In this document: in pieces, positions 7,491-20,869 of the stretch
Layout of the letters: each line of letters opens with the position of its first letter
Numbering within the stretch: the stretch's first letter is position 1
Assembly (NCBI RefSeq): GCF_032854445.1
Contig: NW_027017961.1
Span: forward strand, 124,001-188,000
DNA length: 64,000 nucleotides
Origin: Liolophura sinensis
Taxonomy: Eukaryota; Mollusca; Polyplacophora; Chitonida; Chitonidae
Reading direction: 5' to 3'
Program-made: the position numbers and the translations under genes
Notes under the pieces: model-generated
Databases searched by the model: none
What the model was told of the DNA's origin: nothing
Seen by the model: only the letters and a program-made list of their open reading frames with translations

Positions 7491-10400
7491 GTAATAGCAT
7501 GCTCAGTTACAAGATAAACATTGTAATCATTATATTAGCACGCTCAGTTACAAGGTAAACACTGTAATCATTATAATAGAGAGCTCAGTTACAAGATGAA
7601 AATTGTAATCATAATAGCACGTTCAGTTACAAGATAAATATTGTAATCATAATAATAACATCATCAGTTACAAAATGAACATTGTATTCATTATATAAGC
7701 ACGTTCAATTACAAGATGAACATTGTAATCATTATAATAGCATGTTTAGTTACAAGGTGAACACTGTAATCATTATAAAACATGCATAGTTACATGATGA
7801 ACATTGTAATAGTTATAATAGCATGTTCAGTTACAAAGTGAACATTGTAATCATTATAATAGCATGCTCAGTTGCAAGATAAACATTGTAATCATTATAA
7901 TATCATTTTCAGTTACAAGATGAAGATTGTAATCGACATAATAGCATGTTCAGTTACAAGATGAACATTGTAATCATTGTAATAGCATGTTCAGTTACAA
8001 AGTGAACATTGTAATCATTATAATTGCATGTTCAATTACAAGATGAACATTGTAAACATTATAATAGCATACTCAGTTACAAGATGAACATTGTAAACAG
8101 TATAATAGCCTGCTCATTTACAAAACGAACATTGTCATCATTATAATAGCATGCTAAGTTACAAGATGAACATTGTAATCATTATAAAAACATCATCAGT
8201 TACAAGGTGGACATTGTAATCAGTATAAAAGCATGCTCAGTTGCAAAATGGACATTGGAATCATTACAATAGCATATTCAGTTACAAGATGAACTATGTA
8301 ATCATTATAATAATGTGCTTAGTTACAAGGTGAACATTGTAATCATTACAATAGCGTGCTCAGTTTCAAGATGAACATTGTAATCATTATAATACCATGT
8401 TCAGTTACAGGATGAACATTGCAATCATAATAATATCACATTCAGTTACAAGATGAACATTATAATAACCTAATACCGTGTTCAGTTACAAAATGAACAT
8501 TAAAATTATTATAATAGCACGTTCAGTGACAAGGTGAAAATTAAAATCATTATAATAGCATTCTCAGTTACATGGTGAAGATTGTAATCATTATAATAGC
8601 GTCAACGGTTACAAAATCATCATTGTATTCAATATATTAGCATGCTCAGTTACAAAATGAATATTGCAATTATTATATTAGCATATTTCATTACAAGATG
8701 AACATTGTAATCATTATTATAGCATATGTAGTTACAAAATAATTATTGTAATCATTATACTAGTATGCTCTGTTACAAGATGAACATTGTAATCAGTATA
8801 ATAGCATGCTCAGTTACAAAATGAACATTGTAATCATTATGCTAGTATGCTCTGTTACAAGATGAACATTGTAATGAGTATAATAGCATGCTCAGTTACA
8901 AAATTAACATTGTAATCATTTTACTAGTATCCTCTGTTACAAGATGAACATTGTAATCATTATAATAGCATGCTCAGTTACAAGGTGAACATTGCAATCA
9001 TTATAATTGCATCATCAGTTACAAAATAAACATTGTAATCATTTTAATAGCATGCTTAGTAACAAAATGAATATTGCAATCATAATATTAGCATATTTCA
9101 TTACAAGATGAACATTGTAATCATCATAATAGCATATTCGGTTACAAGATGAACATTGCAATCAGTATAATAGCATGCTCAATTACAAGATGAACATTGT
9201 AATTATTATAATATTATGCTTAGTTACAAGATGAACATTGTAATCATTATACTAGTATGCTCAGTTACAAGATGGACATTGTAATCATTACATTAGCATA
9301 TTCACTTACAAGATGAACATTGTAATCATTGTAATAGCATGTTCAGTTACAAAATGAACATTGTAATCCTTATAATTGCTTGTTCAGTTACAAGATGAAC
9401 ATTGTAATCATTATAAAAACATTATCAGTTGCAAGGTGAACATTGTAATCAGTATACAAGCATGCTCAGTTGCAAAATGGACATTGTAATCATTACAATA
9501 GCATATTCAGTTACAAGATGAACATTGTAATCATTATAATCATGTGCTCAATTACAAGGTGAACATTGTAATCATTACAATAGCGTGCTCAGTTACAAGA
9601 TGAACATTGTAATCATTGTAAAAACATGTCCAGTTACAAGATGAACACTGTAATAGTTAAAATAGCATGTTCAGTTACGAAGTGAACACTGTAATCATTA
9701 TAATAGCATGCTCAGTTGCAAGATAAACATTGTAATCATTATAATATCATTTTCAGTTACAAGATGAAGATTGTAATCGACATAATAGCATGTTCAGTTA
9801 CAAGATGAACATTGTAATCATTGTAATAGCATGTTCAGTTACAAAGTAAACATTGTAATCATTATAATAGCGTCAACGGTTACAAAATCACCATTGTAAT
9901 CAATATAATAGCAAGTTCAGGTACAAAATGAATATTACAATCATTATATTAGCATATTTCATAACAAGATGAACATTGTAATCATTATTATAGCATATGT
10001 AGTTACAAGATGAACATTGTAATCATTATAAAAACATCATCAGTTACAAGGTGAACATTATAATCAGTATAAAAGCATGCTCAGTTGCAAAGTGGACATT
10101 GTAATCATTACATTAGCATATTCACTTACAAGATGAACATTGTAATCATTGTAATAGCATGTTCAGTTACAAAGTGAACATTGGAATCATTATAAAAACA
10201 TCATCAGTTGCAAGGTGAACATTGTAATCAGTATACAAGCATGCTCAGTTGCAAAATGGACATTGTAATCATCACAATAGCATATTCAGTTACAAGATGA
10301 ATATTGTAATTATTATAATAATGTGCTCAGTTACAAGGTGAACAATGTAATCATTGTAATAGCATGTTCAGTTACAAAGTGAACATTGTAATCCTTATAA

Positions 10401-13400
10401 TTGCATGTTCAGTTACAAAGTGAACATTGTAATCATTATAAAAACATCATCAGTTGCAAGGTGAACATTGTAATCCGTATACAAGCATGCTCAGTTGCAA
10501 AATGGACATTGTAATCATTACAATAGCATATTCAGTTACAGGATGAACATTGTAATCATTATAATATTGTGCTCAGTTACAAGGTGAACAATGTAATCAT
10601 TGTAATAGCATGTTCAGTTACAAAATGAACATTGTAATCCTTATAATTGCATGTTCAGTTACAAGATAAACATTGTAATCATTATAAAAACATCATCAGT
10701 TTCAAGGTGAACATTGTAATCAGTATACAAGCATGCTCAGTTGCAAAATGGACATTGTAATCATTACATTAGCATATTCACTTACAAGATGAATATTGTA
10801 ATCATTATAATAACATCATCAGTTACAAAATAAACATTGTATTCATTATTTTAGCTCGTTTACTTACAAGATAAACATTGTAATCATTATAAAAGCATGT
10901 TCAGTTACAAGGTGAACATTGTAATCATTATAAAAACATGCTCAGTTACAAGATGAACATTGTAATTATTATAATAGCATGTTTAGTTGCAAGGTGGACA
11001 TTGTATTCAGTATAAAAGCATGCTCAGTTGCAAAATGGACATTGTAATCATTACATTAGCATATTCACTTGCAAGATGAATATTGTAATCAATATAATAA
11101 CATCATCAGTTACAAAATGAACATTGTATTTATTAAATTAGCACGTTCAATTACAAGATGAACATTGTAATCATTATAATATCATGCTCAGTTTCAAGAT
11201 GAAGATTGTAATCGACATAATAGCATGTTCAGTTACAAGATGAACACTGTAATCATTGTAATAGCATGTTCAGTTGCAAGGTGAACATTGTAATCAGTAT
11301 ACAAGCATGCTCAGTTGCAAGATAAACATTGTAATGATTACATTAGCATGTTCACTTACAAGATGAATATTGTAATCATTATAATAACATCATCAGTTAC
11401 AAAGTTAACATTGTATTCATTATATTAGCACGTTCAATTACAAGATGAACATTGTAATCATTATAAAAGCATGTTCAGTTACAAGGTGAACATTGTAATC
11501 ATTATAAAAACATGCTCAGTTACAAGATGAACATTCTAATCATTATAATAGCATGTTCAGTTACAAGGTGGACATTGTAATCAGTATAAAAGCATGCTCA
11601 GTTGCAAAATGGACATTGTAATCATTACATTAGCATATTTAGTTACAAGATGAATATTGTAATCATTATAATAACATCATCAGTTACAAAATGTACATTG
11701 TATTCATTATATTAGCACGTTCAATTACAAGATGAACATTGTAATCATTATAATATCATGCTCAGTTTCAAGATGAAGATTGTAATCGACATAATAGCAT
11801 GTTCAGTTACAAGATGAACACTGTAATCATTGTAATAGCATGTTCAGTGACAAGATGAACATTCTAATCATTATAAAAACATCATCAGTTGCAAGGTGAA
11901 CATTGTAATCAGTATACAAGCATGCTCAGTTGCAAGATAAACATTGTAATGATTACATTAGCATGTTCACTTACAAGATGAATATTGTAATCATTATAAT
12001 AACATCATCAGTTACAAAGTAAACATTGTATTCATTATATTAGCACGTTCAATTACAAGATGAACATTGTAATCATTATAAAAGCATGTTCAGTTACAAG
12101 GTGAACATTGTAATCTTTATAAAAACATGCTCAGTTACAAGATGAACATTCTAATCATTATAATAGCATGTTCAGTTACAAGGTGGACATTGTAATCAGT
12201 ATAAAAGCATGCTCAGTTGCAAAATGGACATTGTAATCATTACATTAGCATATTCACTTACAAGATGAATATTGTAATCATTATAATAACATCATCAGTT
12301 ACAAAATGTACATTGTATTCATTATATTAGCACGTTCAATTACAAGATGAACATTGTAATGATTATAATATCATGCTCAGTTGCAAGATGAAGATTGTAA
12401 TCGACATAATAGCATGTTCAGTTACAAGATGAACATTGTAATCATTGTAATAGCATGTTCAGTTACAAAGTGAACATTGTAATCGCTATAATTGCATGTT
12501 CAGTTACAAGATGAACATTGTAATCATTATAAAAACATCATCAGTTCCAAGGTGAACATTGTAATCAGTATACAAGCATGCTCAGTTGCAAAATGGACAT
12601 TGTAATCATTGCAATAGCATATTCAGTTACAAGATGAACATTGTAATCATTATAATAATGTGCTCAGTTACAAGGTGAACATTGTAATCATTACAATAGC
12701 GTGCTCAGTTACAAGATGAACATTGTAATCATTATAAAAACATGCCCAGTTACAAGATGAACATTGTAATAGTTAAAATAGCATGTTCAGTTACGAAGTG
12801 AACATTGTAATCATTATAATAGCATGCTCTGTTGCAAGATAAACCTTGTAATCATTATAATATCATTTTCAGTTACAAGATGAAGATTGTAATCGACATA
12901 ATAGCATGTTCAGTTACAAGATGAACATTGTAATCATTATATTAGCACGTTCAGTTAAAACGTGAGGATTGTAATCGATATAATAGCATGTTCAGTTACA
13001 AGATGAATATTGTAATTATTGTAATGACATGTTCTTTTACAAGGTGAACATTGTAATCATTATATTAGGATGTGCAGTTACAAGATGAACATTGTAATCA
13101 GTATAATAGCACGCTCAATTACAAAATGAACATTGTAATTATTATAATATTATGCTTAGTTACAAGATGAACATTGCAATCATTATACTAGTATGCTCAG
13201 TTGCAAGATGAACATTGTAATCATTATAATAGCATGCTCAAATACAAGATGAGCAATGTAATTATTATAATAGCATGCTCAATTACAAGATGAAAATTGT
13301 AATTAGTATAATAGCATGCTCAGTTACAACATGAACATTGTAATCATTATAATAGCATGTTCAGTTACATCATGAACATTGTAATCAGTATAATAGCATG

Positions 13401-13507
13401 CTCAGTTACAAAATTAATATTTTAATTATTATACTAGTATGCCCAGTTACAAGATGAACATTGTAATCATTATAATAGCATGTTCAGTTACCAGATGAAC
13501 ATTGTAA
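7491..13507 (+). repeat. 41-bp satellite array A2
   Basis: About 147 monomers. It starts with the usual array-start order (AAGATAAACATTG, then AAGGTAAAC, then GAGAGCTCAG). The region 8011-9000 includes rare monomers such as ATAATAACCTAATACC near 8459, shared with A1 (about 1329) and A6 (about 38848). The middle, about 11180-11950, contains locally duplicated groups of about 14-15 monomers. The right edge is the common array-end order, with ATTAATATTTTAATTAT near 13414 and a last monomer containing TTACCAGATG. Confidence 0.95.
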
Positions 13508-14402
13508 GAATTATTTTTAGAATAAATCGCTTCCAAACTCTGGTATATTCACCTTAGTTTAACTAAACGCCATCATATCGTATTTATGTTAATTACATGT
13601 AATATTGTAATAGGCATGTTTTTAAGTCAAGTGGCCCTTTGTTAGACTGTTTAGCCTTTCAAAACGGAAACTACAGGTATGCATATTTAAGAGAACTTAT
13701 GTTTGTCCTTTTTTAAAACCATTTTCTTCATTCCTCAATGAAAAATACAAGCATTGTTTCGCACCCCTATTTGCAGCGTACTGGCAATGGGCCAAATGTG
13801 TAGAATACGATATCTGTGAAGTTAATCTGACTGCAATAAGATCAGAAAATTCGACCCCAATTCTTTGATGGTTTTCTCTACGGTTCTTCTATATCGGGAC
13901 TAGTCTTGCTGACAATGGTAACTGATGCTCGTCGGCAGGTACACGTACGTTAATGAGATCAATAATTTTGTCTGTTTCTTTCAGGACAAATATGTAACTT
14001 ATTAAACTAACGGTTTTGACAGATAAATGTAACAGCTCTGTGATCTCATCATGTTAGAAATGAAATAAAAAATGCGATATAGACGTAATTGATCTCCTAA
14101 TATGTTTTTTCCAGAGTGCTTACGGTGGACTTCGTTTGGATTCTGTGAGGGTTTTGATAGGTCTGTTATATGTTAATTGTGGATTACTGAAAACTCGCAC
14201 CACTAATATTATATATACAAACATGTATGCTTAAAGCCTTCCTTTCACTAGGAAATAAAATAGCCTGAGTAGGAGCCTTGTCAGGTGGGGTTATGTATGG
14301 GAGGACTAAGGTTTGCCTGAAGTGAAAGACATAGGTACAGTAAATGGCGCAGAGACATACATGTCTTTACAGATAAATGTTATCTGATCGTCAGTTGCAC
14401 AG

Positions 14403-14767
14403 ACCGGCCCGGATAGCACAGTTGGTAGAGCGTCCGCTTCGGGACCGGTAGATCCAGGATCAATCCTTGGTCGAGTCACACCTAAGACTTTAAAAGAGGA
14501 AGTTGTGACTTCCTCGTTTGGCGTTCAGCATGAAGGGGATAGTGCAACGACTGGTTGACCCGTTTCAGTATAATGGCTCGGGCGGGGCGGCTTACTTGCC
14601 TTCGGTAAGTCGTCTCAGTGATGCAGCACTAAATAAAAGAGCGGTGAAAATCCGTCCTGCAACAAGGAGGCACATTACACGTGCATGCACCCTAATGATT
14701 CCTTCGTCGTCATATGACTGAAAAATTGTTGAGTACGACGTTAAACCCCAAGCACTCACTCACTCAC
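14403..14767 (+). mobile_element. SINE1 in S2
   Basis: 365 bp, flanked by TCAGTTGCACAG at 14391-14402 and 14768-14779. A box and B-box-like site are unchanged from S1. The body frame at 14518-14721 starts at TTG, not ATG, and encodes no recognisable protein, so I do not annotate it as a gene. Confidence 0.88.
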
Positions 14768-14830
14768 TCAGTTGCACAGCGACATACATGTCTATACAGA
14801 AAAATGCTATCTGATCGCAGTCAGTGTAAA

Positions 14831-14967
14831 GTTCCTGACGGTGTTTACTGTGCAGCAGAGATTCAGGATGGTGCTTACTGTGTAGCAGAGTTTCAGGATG
14901 GTATTTACTGTGCAGCAGAGATTCAGGATGGTGTTTACGGTGCAACAGAGATTCAGTATGGTGTTAA
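14831..14967 (+). repeat. 30-bp minisatellite in S2
   Basis: Same 4.5 units as in S1, with one substitution in the first unit that changes Ile to Val in the plus-strand frame. Both strands remain open, as expected for a repeat length divisible by three. Confidence 0.9.
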
Positions 14968-15229
14968 TTGATTTAATCAACGATTCAGGAAAACACAGTG
15001 ATCCAGGTTTAGAAGCTGCCTGACTTCAGGTTATATTAATATCTTGAAGTAATGATACTTCGTTGCTTGAAACCATTTAAACATCCGAATTCCACTGACT
15101 CTGTCAACACGCTGGATGAAAGAATAAATTGGAGTGAAATCAGTTAGAGAAACACATGATTTTCTATCGGCCTCACAACGTTTTACATTTTACTTACTTA
15201 TTTAATTTTTGTTTGAGGAGGGCCTCAGT

Positions 15230-15258
15230 TACCGAGGGGGTCAGCACGCCATCGCCCT
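15230..15258 (+). mobile_element. SINE2 stub in S2
   Basis: Only the start of SINE2, GGGCCTCAGTTACCGAGG to CATCGCCCT, is left before the sequence jumps to the common right end. The B box, body and tail are missing, so this copy is dead. Confidence 0.8.
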
Positions 15259-15510
15259 TTGTAATCCCACATGGAACACTGGGGTTAGAGCTGATTTCCT
15301 AGCTGGCACCATGTTTTAAGTGCCAATATTGAGAAATGCCTTCTATTTCTTCTCAACGATCAACGGTACAAAGATGCAGTTTGGACCAAATACACGCTAA
15401 AAAGCTCATCTTATCCCCACACATTATCCAGACTAAATCTTTCATTTTTCCCCTCAGCTGAAATAGACTAAATCCAGTTAAATAGACTCGTGTTTTATAA
15501 TAGCATGCTC

Positions 15511-16368
15511 AGTTACAAGATAAACATTGTAATCATTATATTAGCACGCTCACTTACAAGGTAAACATTGTAATCATTATAATAGAAAGCTCAGTTACAA
15601 GATGAAAATTGTAATCATAATAGCATGTTCAGTTACAAGATGAATATTGTAATCATTATAATAACATCATCAGTTACAAAATGAACATTGTATTCATTAT
15701 ATTAGCACGTTCAATTACAAGATGAACATTGTAATCATTATAATAGCATGTTCAGTTACAAGGTGAACATTGTAATCATTATAAAACCATGCCCAGTTAC
15801 AAGATGAACATTGTAATACTTATAATAGCATGTTCAGTTACGAAGTGAACATTGTAATCATTATAATAGCATGCTCAGTTGCAAGGTAAACATTGTAATC
15901 ATAATAATATCATTTTCAGTTACAAGATGAAGATTGTAATCGACATAATAGCATGTTCAGTTACAAGACGAACATTGTAATCATTGTAATAGCATGTTCA
16001 GTTATAAAGTGAACATTGTAATCATTATAATAGCGTCAACGGTTACAAGATGAACATTGTAATCATTATAATAGCATGCTCAGTTACAAGATGAACATTG
16101 TAAACAGTATAATAGCGTGCTCAATTACAAAATTAATATTGTCATCATTAGAATAGCATGCTAAGTTACAAGATCAACATTGTAATCATTATAAAAACAT
16201 CATCAGTTACAAGGTGAACATTGTAATCAGTATAAAAGCATGCTCAGTTCCAAAATGGACATTGTAATCATTACATTAGCATATTCACTTACAAGATGAA
16301 TATTGTAATCATTATAATAACATCATCAGTTACAAAAAAAACATTGTATTCATTATATTAGCACGTTC
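15511..16368 (+). repeat. 21-monomer higher-order repeat, copy 1
   Basis: The start of A3. Its monomer order restarts at 16369 with the same array-start signature (AAGATAAACATTG, CACTTACAAGG, GAAAGCTCAG), giving an offset of 858 bp, close to 21 monomers less one 3-bp deletion. Confidence 0.7.
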
Positions 16369-17100
16369 AGTTACAAGATAAACATTGTAATCATTATATT
16401 AGCACGCTCACTTACAAGGTAAACATTGTGATCATTATAATAGAAAGCTCAGTTACAAGATGAAAATTGTAATCATAATAGCATGTTCAGTTACAAGATG
16501 AATATTGTAATCATTATAATAACATCATCAGTTACAAAATGAACATTGTATTCATTATATTAGCACGTTCAATTACAAGATGAACATTGTAATCATTATA
16601 ATAGCATGTTCAGTTACAAGGTGAACATTGTAATCATTATAAAAACATGCCCAGTTACAAGATGAACATTGTAATACTTCTAATAGCATGTTCAGTCACG
16701 AAGTGAACATTGTAATCATTATAATAGCATGCTCAGTTTCAAGATAAACATTGTAATCATTATAATATCATTTTCAGTTAGAAGATGAAGATTGTAATCA
16801 TTGTAATAGCATGTTCAGTTACAAAGTGAACATTGTAATCATTATAATAGCGTCAACGGTTACAAGATGAACATTGTAATCATTATACTAGCATGCTCAG
16901 TTACAAGATGAACATTGTAATCATTGTAATAGCATGTTCAGTTACAAAGTGAACATTGTGATCATTATAATAGCGTCAACGGTTACAAGATGAACATTGT
17001 AATCATTATAATAGCATGCTCAGTTACAAGATGAACATTGTAAACAGTATAATAGCGTGCTCATTTACAAAATGAACATTGTCATCATTATAATAGCATG
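16369..17100 (+). repeat. 21-monomer higher-order repeat, copy 2 (rearranged)
   Basis: Follows copy 1 in the same order, but one monomer is lost near 16790, where GTTAGAAGATGAAG runs directly into a later monomer. A short group ending in the GCGTCAACGGTTAC marker is then repeated (about 16848 and 16970). The end is approximate. Confidence 0.55.
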
Positions 17101-20100
17101 CTAAGTTACAAGATGAACATTGTAATCATTATAAAAACATCATCAGTTACAAGGTGAACATTGTAATCAGTATAAAAGCATGCTCAGTTGCAAAATGGAC
17201 ATTGTAATCATTACATTAGCATATTCACTTACAAGATGAATATTATAATCATTATAATAACATCATCAGTTACAAAATAAACATTGTATTCATTATATTA
17301 GCACGTTCAATTACAAGATGAACATTGTAATCATTATAAAAGCATGTTCAGTTACAAGGTGAACATTGTAATCATTATAAAAACATGCTCAGTTACAAGA
17401 TGAACATTGTAATCATTATAATAGCATGTTCAGTTACAAGCTGGACATTGTAATCAGTATAAAAGAATGCTCAGTTGCAAAATGGACATTGTAATCATTA
17501 CATTAGCATATTTAGTTACAAGATGAATATTGTAATCATTATAATAACATCATCAGTTACAAAATGAACATTGTATTCATTATATTAGCACGTTCAATTA
17601 CAAGATGAACATTGTAATCATTAAAATATCATGCTAAGTTGCAAGATGAAGATTGTAATCGACATAATAGTATGTTCAGTTACAAGATGAACATTGTAAT
17701 CATTGTAATAGCATGTTCAGTTACAAAGTGAACATTGTAATCCTTAAAATTGCATGTTCAGTTACAAGATGAACATTGTAATCATTATTAAAACATCATC
17801 AGTTGCAAGGTGAACATTGTAATCAGTATACAAGCATGCTCAGTTGCAAAATGGACATTCTAATCATTACAATAGCATATTCAGTTACAAGATGAACATT
17901 GTAATCATTATAATCATGTGCTCAGTTACAAGGTGAACATTGTAATCATTACAATAGCGTGCTCAGTTACAAGATGAACATTGTAATCTTTATAAAAACA
18001 TGCCCAGTTACAAGATGAACATTGTAATAGTTAAAATAGCATGTTCAGTTACGAAGTGAACATTGTAATCATTAAAATAGCATGCTCAGTTGCAAGATAA
18101 ACATTGTAATCATTATAATATCATTTTCAGTTACAAGATGAAGATTGTAATCGACATAATAGCATGTTCAGTTACAAGATGAACATTGTAATCATTGTAA
18201 TAGCATGTTCAGTTACAAAGTAAACATTGTAATCATTATAATAGCGTCAACGGTTGCAAAATCACCATTGTAATCAATATAATAGCATGCTCAGTTACAA
18301 AATGAATATTGCAATCATTATATTAGCATATTTCATTACAAGATGAACATTGTAATCATTATTATAGCATATGTAGTGACAAGATGAACATTGTAATCAT
18401 TATAAAAACATCATCAGTTACAAGGTGAACCTTGTAATCAGTATAAAAGCATGCTCAGTTGCAAAATGGACATTGTAATCATTATAATAACATGTTCAGT
18501 TACCAGAGAGAACGACGTTAAAACCCAAGCACTCACTCAGTTACCAGATGAACATTGTAATCATTATATTAGGACGTTCAGTTACAAGATGAACATTGTA
18601 ATCAATATAATAGCATATTCAGTTACAAAATGAACATTGTAATTATTATAATGTTATGTTTAGTTACAAGATGAACATTGTTATTAGTATAATAGCATGT
18701 TCAGTTACAACATGAACATTTTAATCATTATAATAGCATGCTCAATTACAAGATGAACATTGTAATCAGTATAATAGCATGCTCAGTTACAAACTTAACA
18801 TTGTAAACAGTAAAATAGCATGCTCAGTTACAATATTAACATTGTAATCAATATACTAGTATGCTCAGTTACAAGAAGAACATTGTAATCATTGTAATAG
18901 CATGCTCAAATACAAGATGAGCAATGTAATCATTATAATAGCATGCTCATTTACAAGATGAAAATTGTAATCAGTATAATAGCATGCTCAGTTACAAAAT
19001 GAAGATTGTAATCATTATACTAGTATGCCCAGTTACAAGATGAACATTGTTATCAGTATAATAGCATGTTCAGTTACAACATAAACATTGTAATCATTAT
19101 AATAGCATGCTCAGTTACAGGATGAAGATTGTAATCAGTATAATAGCACGCTCAGTTACAAAATTAATTTTGTAATCATTATACTAGTATGCCCAGTTAC
19201 AAGATGAACATTGTAATCATTATAAAAGCATGTTCAGTTACAAGGTGAACATTGTAATCATTATAAAAACATGCTCAGTTACAAGATGAACATTGTAATC
19301 ATTGTAATAGCATGGTCAAATACAAGTTGAGCAATGTAATCATTATAATAGCATGCTCAGTTGCAAAATGGACATTGTAATCATTACATTTGCATATTCA
19401 GTTACAAGAAAAATATTGTAATCATTATAATAACATCATCAGTTACAAAATGAACATTGTATTCATTATATTAGCACGTTCAATTACAAGATGAACATTG
19501 TAATGATTAAAATATCATGCTAAGTTGCAAGATGAAGATTGTAATCGACATAATAGCATGTTCAGTTACAAGATGAATATTGTAATCATTGTAATAGCAT
19601 GTTTAGTTACAATATGAACATTGTAATCCTTATAATTGCATGTTCAGTTACAAGATGAACATTGTAATCATTATAAATCATCATCAGTTGCAAGGTGAAC
19701 ATTGTAATCAGTATACAAGCATGCTCAGTTGCAAAATGGACATTGTAATGATTACAATAGCATATTCAGTTACAAGATGAACATTGTAATCATTATAATC
19801 ATGTGCTCAGTTACAAGGTGAACATTGTAATCATTACAATAGCGTGCTCAGTTACAAGATGAACATTGTAATCATTATAAAAACATGCCCTGTTAGAAGA
19901 TGAACATTGTAATAGTTATAATAGCATGTTCAGTTACGAAGTGAACATTGTAATCATTATAATAGCATGCTCAGTTGCAAGATAAACATTGTAATCATTA
20001 TAATATCATTTTCAGTTACAAGATGAAGATTGTAATCGACATAAAAGCATGTTCAGTTACAAGATGAACATTGTAATCAGTATAATAGCATGCTCAATTA

Positions 20101-20275
20101 CAAAATCAACATTGTAATCATTATACTAGTATGCCCAGTTACAAGATGAACATTGTTATAAGTAAAATAGCATGTTCAGTTACAACATGAACATTGTAAT
20201 CATTATAATAGCATGCTCAGTTACAAAATGAAGATTGTAATCAGTATAATAGCATGCTCAGTTACAAAATGAACA
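17100..20275 (+). repeat. 3.2-kb direct duplication within A3, copy 1
   Basis: The monomer order matches 20870-24045 at an offset of 3769-3771 bp, with scattered point changes and small indels. One monomer near 19300-19345 differs in kind: copy 1 has ATGGTCAAATACAAG while copy 2 has the usual TTCAGTTACAAGG form. Length is preserved, as in a conversion patch. Confidence 0.75.
18497..18537 (+). repeat. Chimeric 41-bp monomer made of SINE1 tail, copy 1
   Basis: Between two CAGTTACCAG starts, exactly 41 bp apart, the usual monomer body is replaced by sequence matching the 3' end of SINE1: a GACGTTAAA block and AAGCACTCACTCAG, with about two changes over some 33 bp. The neighbouring CAGTTACCAG monomers are of the array-end kind. 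This looks like the remnant of a lost spacer or a templated patch. Confidence 0.85.
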
Positions 20276-20869
20276 TTGTAATAGTTAAAATAGCATGATC
20301 AGTTACGAAGTCAACATTGTAATCATTATAATAGCATGCTCAGTTGCAAAATAAACATTGTAATTATTATAATATCATTTTCAGTTACAAGATGAAGATT
20401 GTAATCGACTCAATAGCATGTTCAGTTACAAGATGAACATTGTAATCATTGTAATAGCATGTTCAGTTACAAAGTAAACATTGTAATCATTATAATAGCG
20501 TCAACGGTTACAAAATCACCATTGAAATCAATATAATAGCATGCTCAGTTACAAAATGAATATTGCAATCATTATATTAGTATATTTCATTACAAGATGA
20601 ACATTGTAATCATTATTATAGCATATGTAGTTACAAGATGAACATTGTAATCATTATAAAAACATCATCAGTTACAAGGTGAACATTGTAATCAGTATAA
20701 AAGCATGCTCAGTTGCAAAATGGATATTGTAATCCTTACATTAGCATATTCACTGACAAGATAAACATTGTAATCATTATAATAATGTGCTTAGTTACAA
20801 GGTGAACAATGTAATCATTGTAATAGCATGTTCAGTTACAAAGTGAACATTGTAATCCACATAATTGCA

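Larger units (their letters stand above)
13508..15499 (+). repeat. Spacer S2, medium class
   Basis: About 1.99 kb. It matches S1 up to the first 29-39 bp of SINE2 and then jumps to the common right end (CATCGCCCTTTGTAATCC at the junction), losing about 852 bp. It carries SINE1, the 30-bp minisatellite and the SINE2 stub. Private changes include GTCTGTTTCTTTCAG in the acceptor-like tract and a G for A in the minisatellite (AAGTTCCTG). The unclassified left part and the part between the minisatellite and the stub hold no gene. Confidence 0.92.

Noticed and set aside
4648-13507. Helitron-type element with internal tandem repeats
   Set aside because: Known molluscan elements can carry internal satellite arrays, but I see no terminal TC/CTRR-hairpin pair and no element boundary, because units run head to tail.
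14518-14721. 67-residue frame repeated in seven spacers as a conserved gene
   Set aside because: It lies within SINE1, begins at a non-ATG codon and is broken by one extra G in S1 and S9. Similarity among copies reflects unit duplication.
18451-18633. Two identical 60-residue frames (also 22222-22404) as a duplicated gene
   Set aside because: They run through satellite monomers and the SINE-tail patch. A 41-bp period shifts frame every monomer, and such short frames occur by chance.
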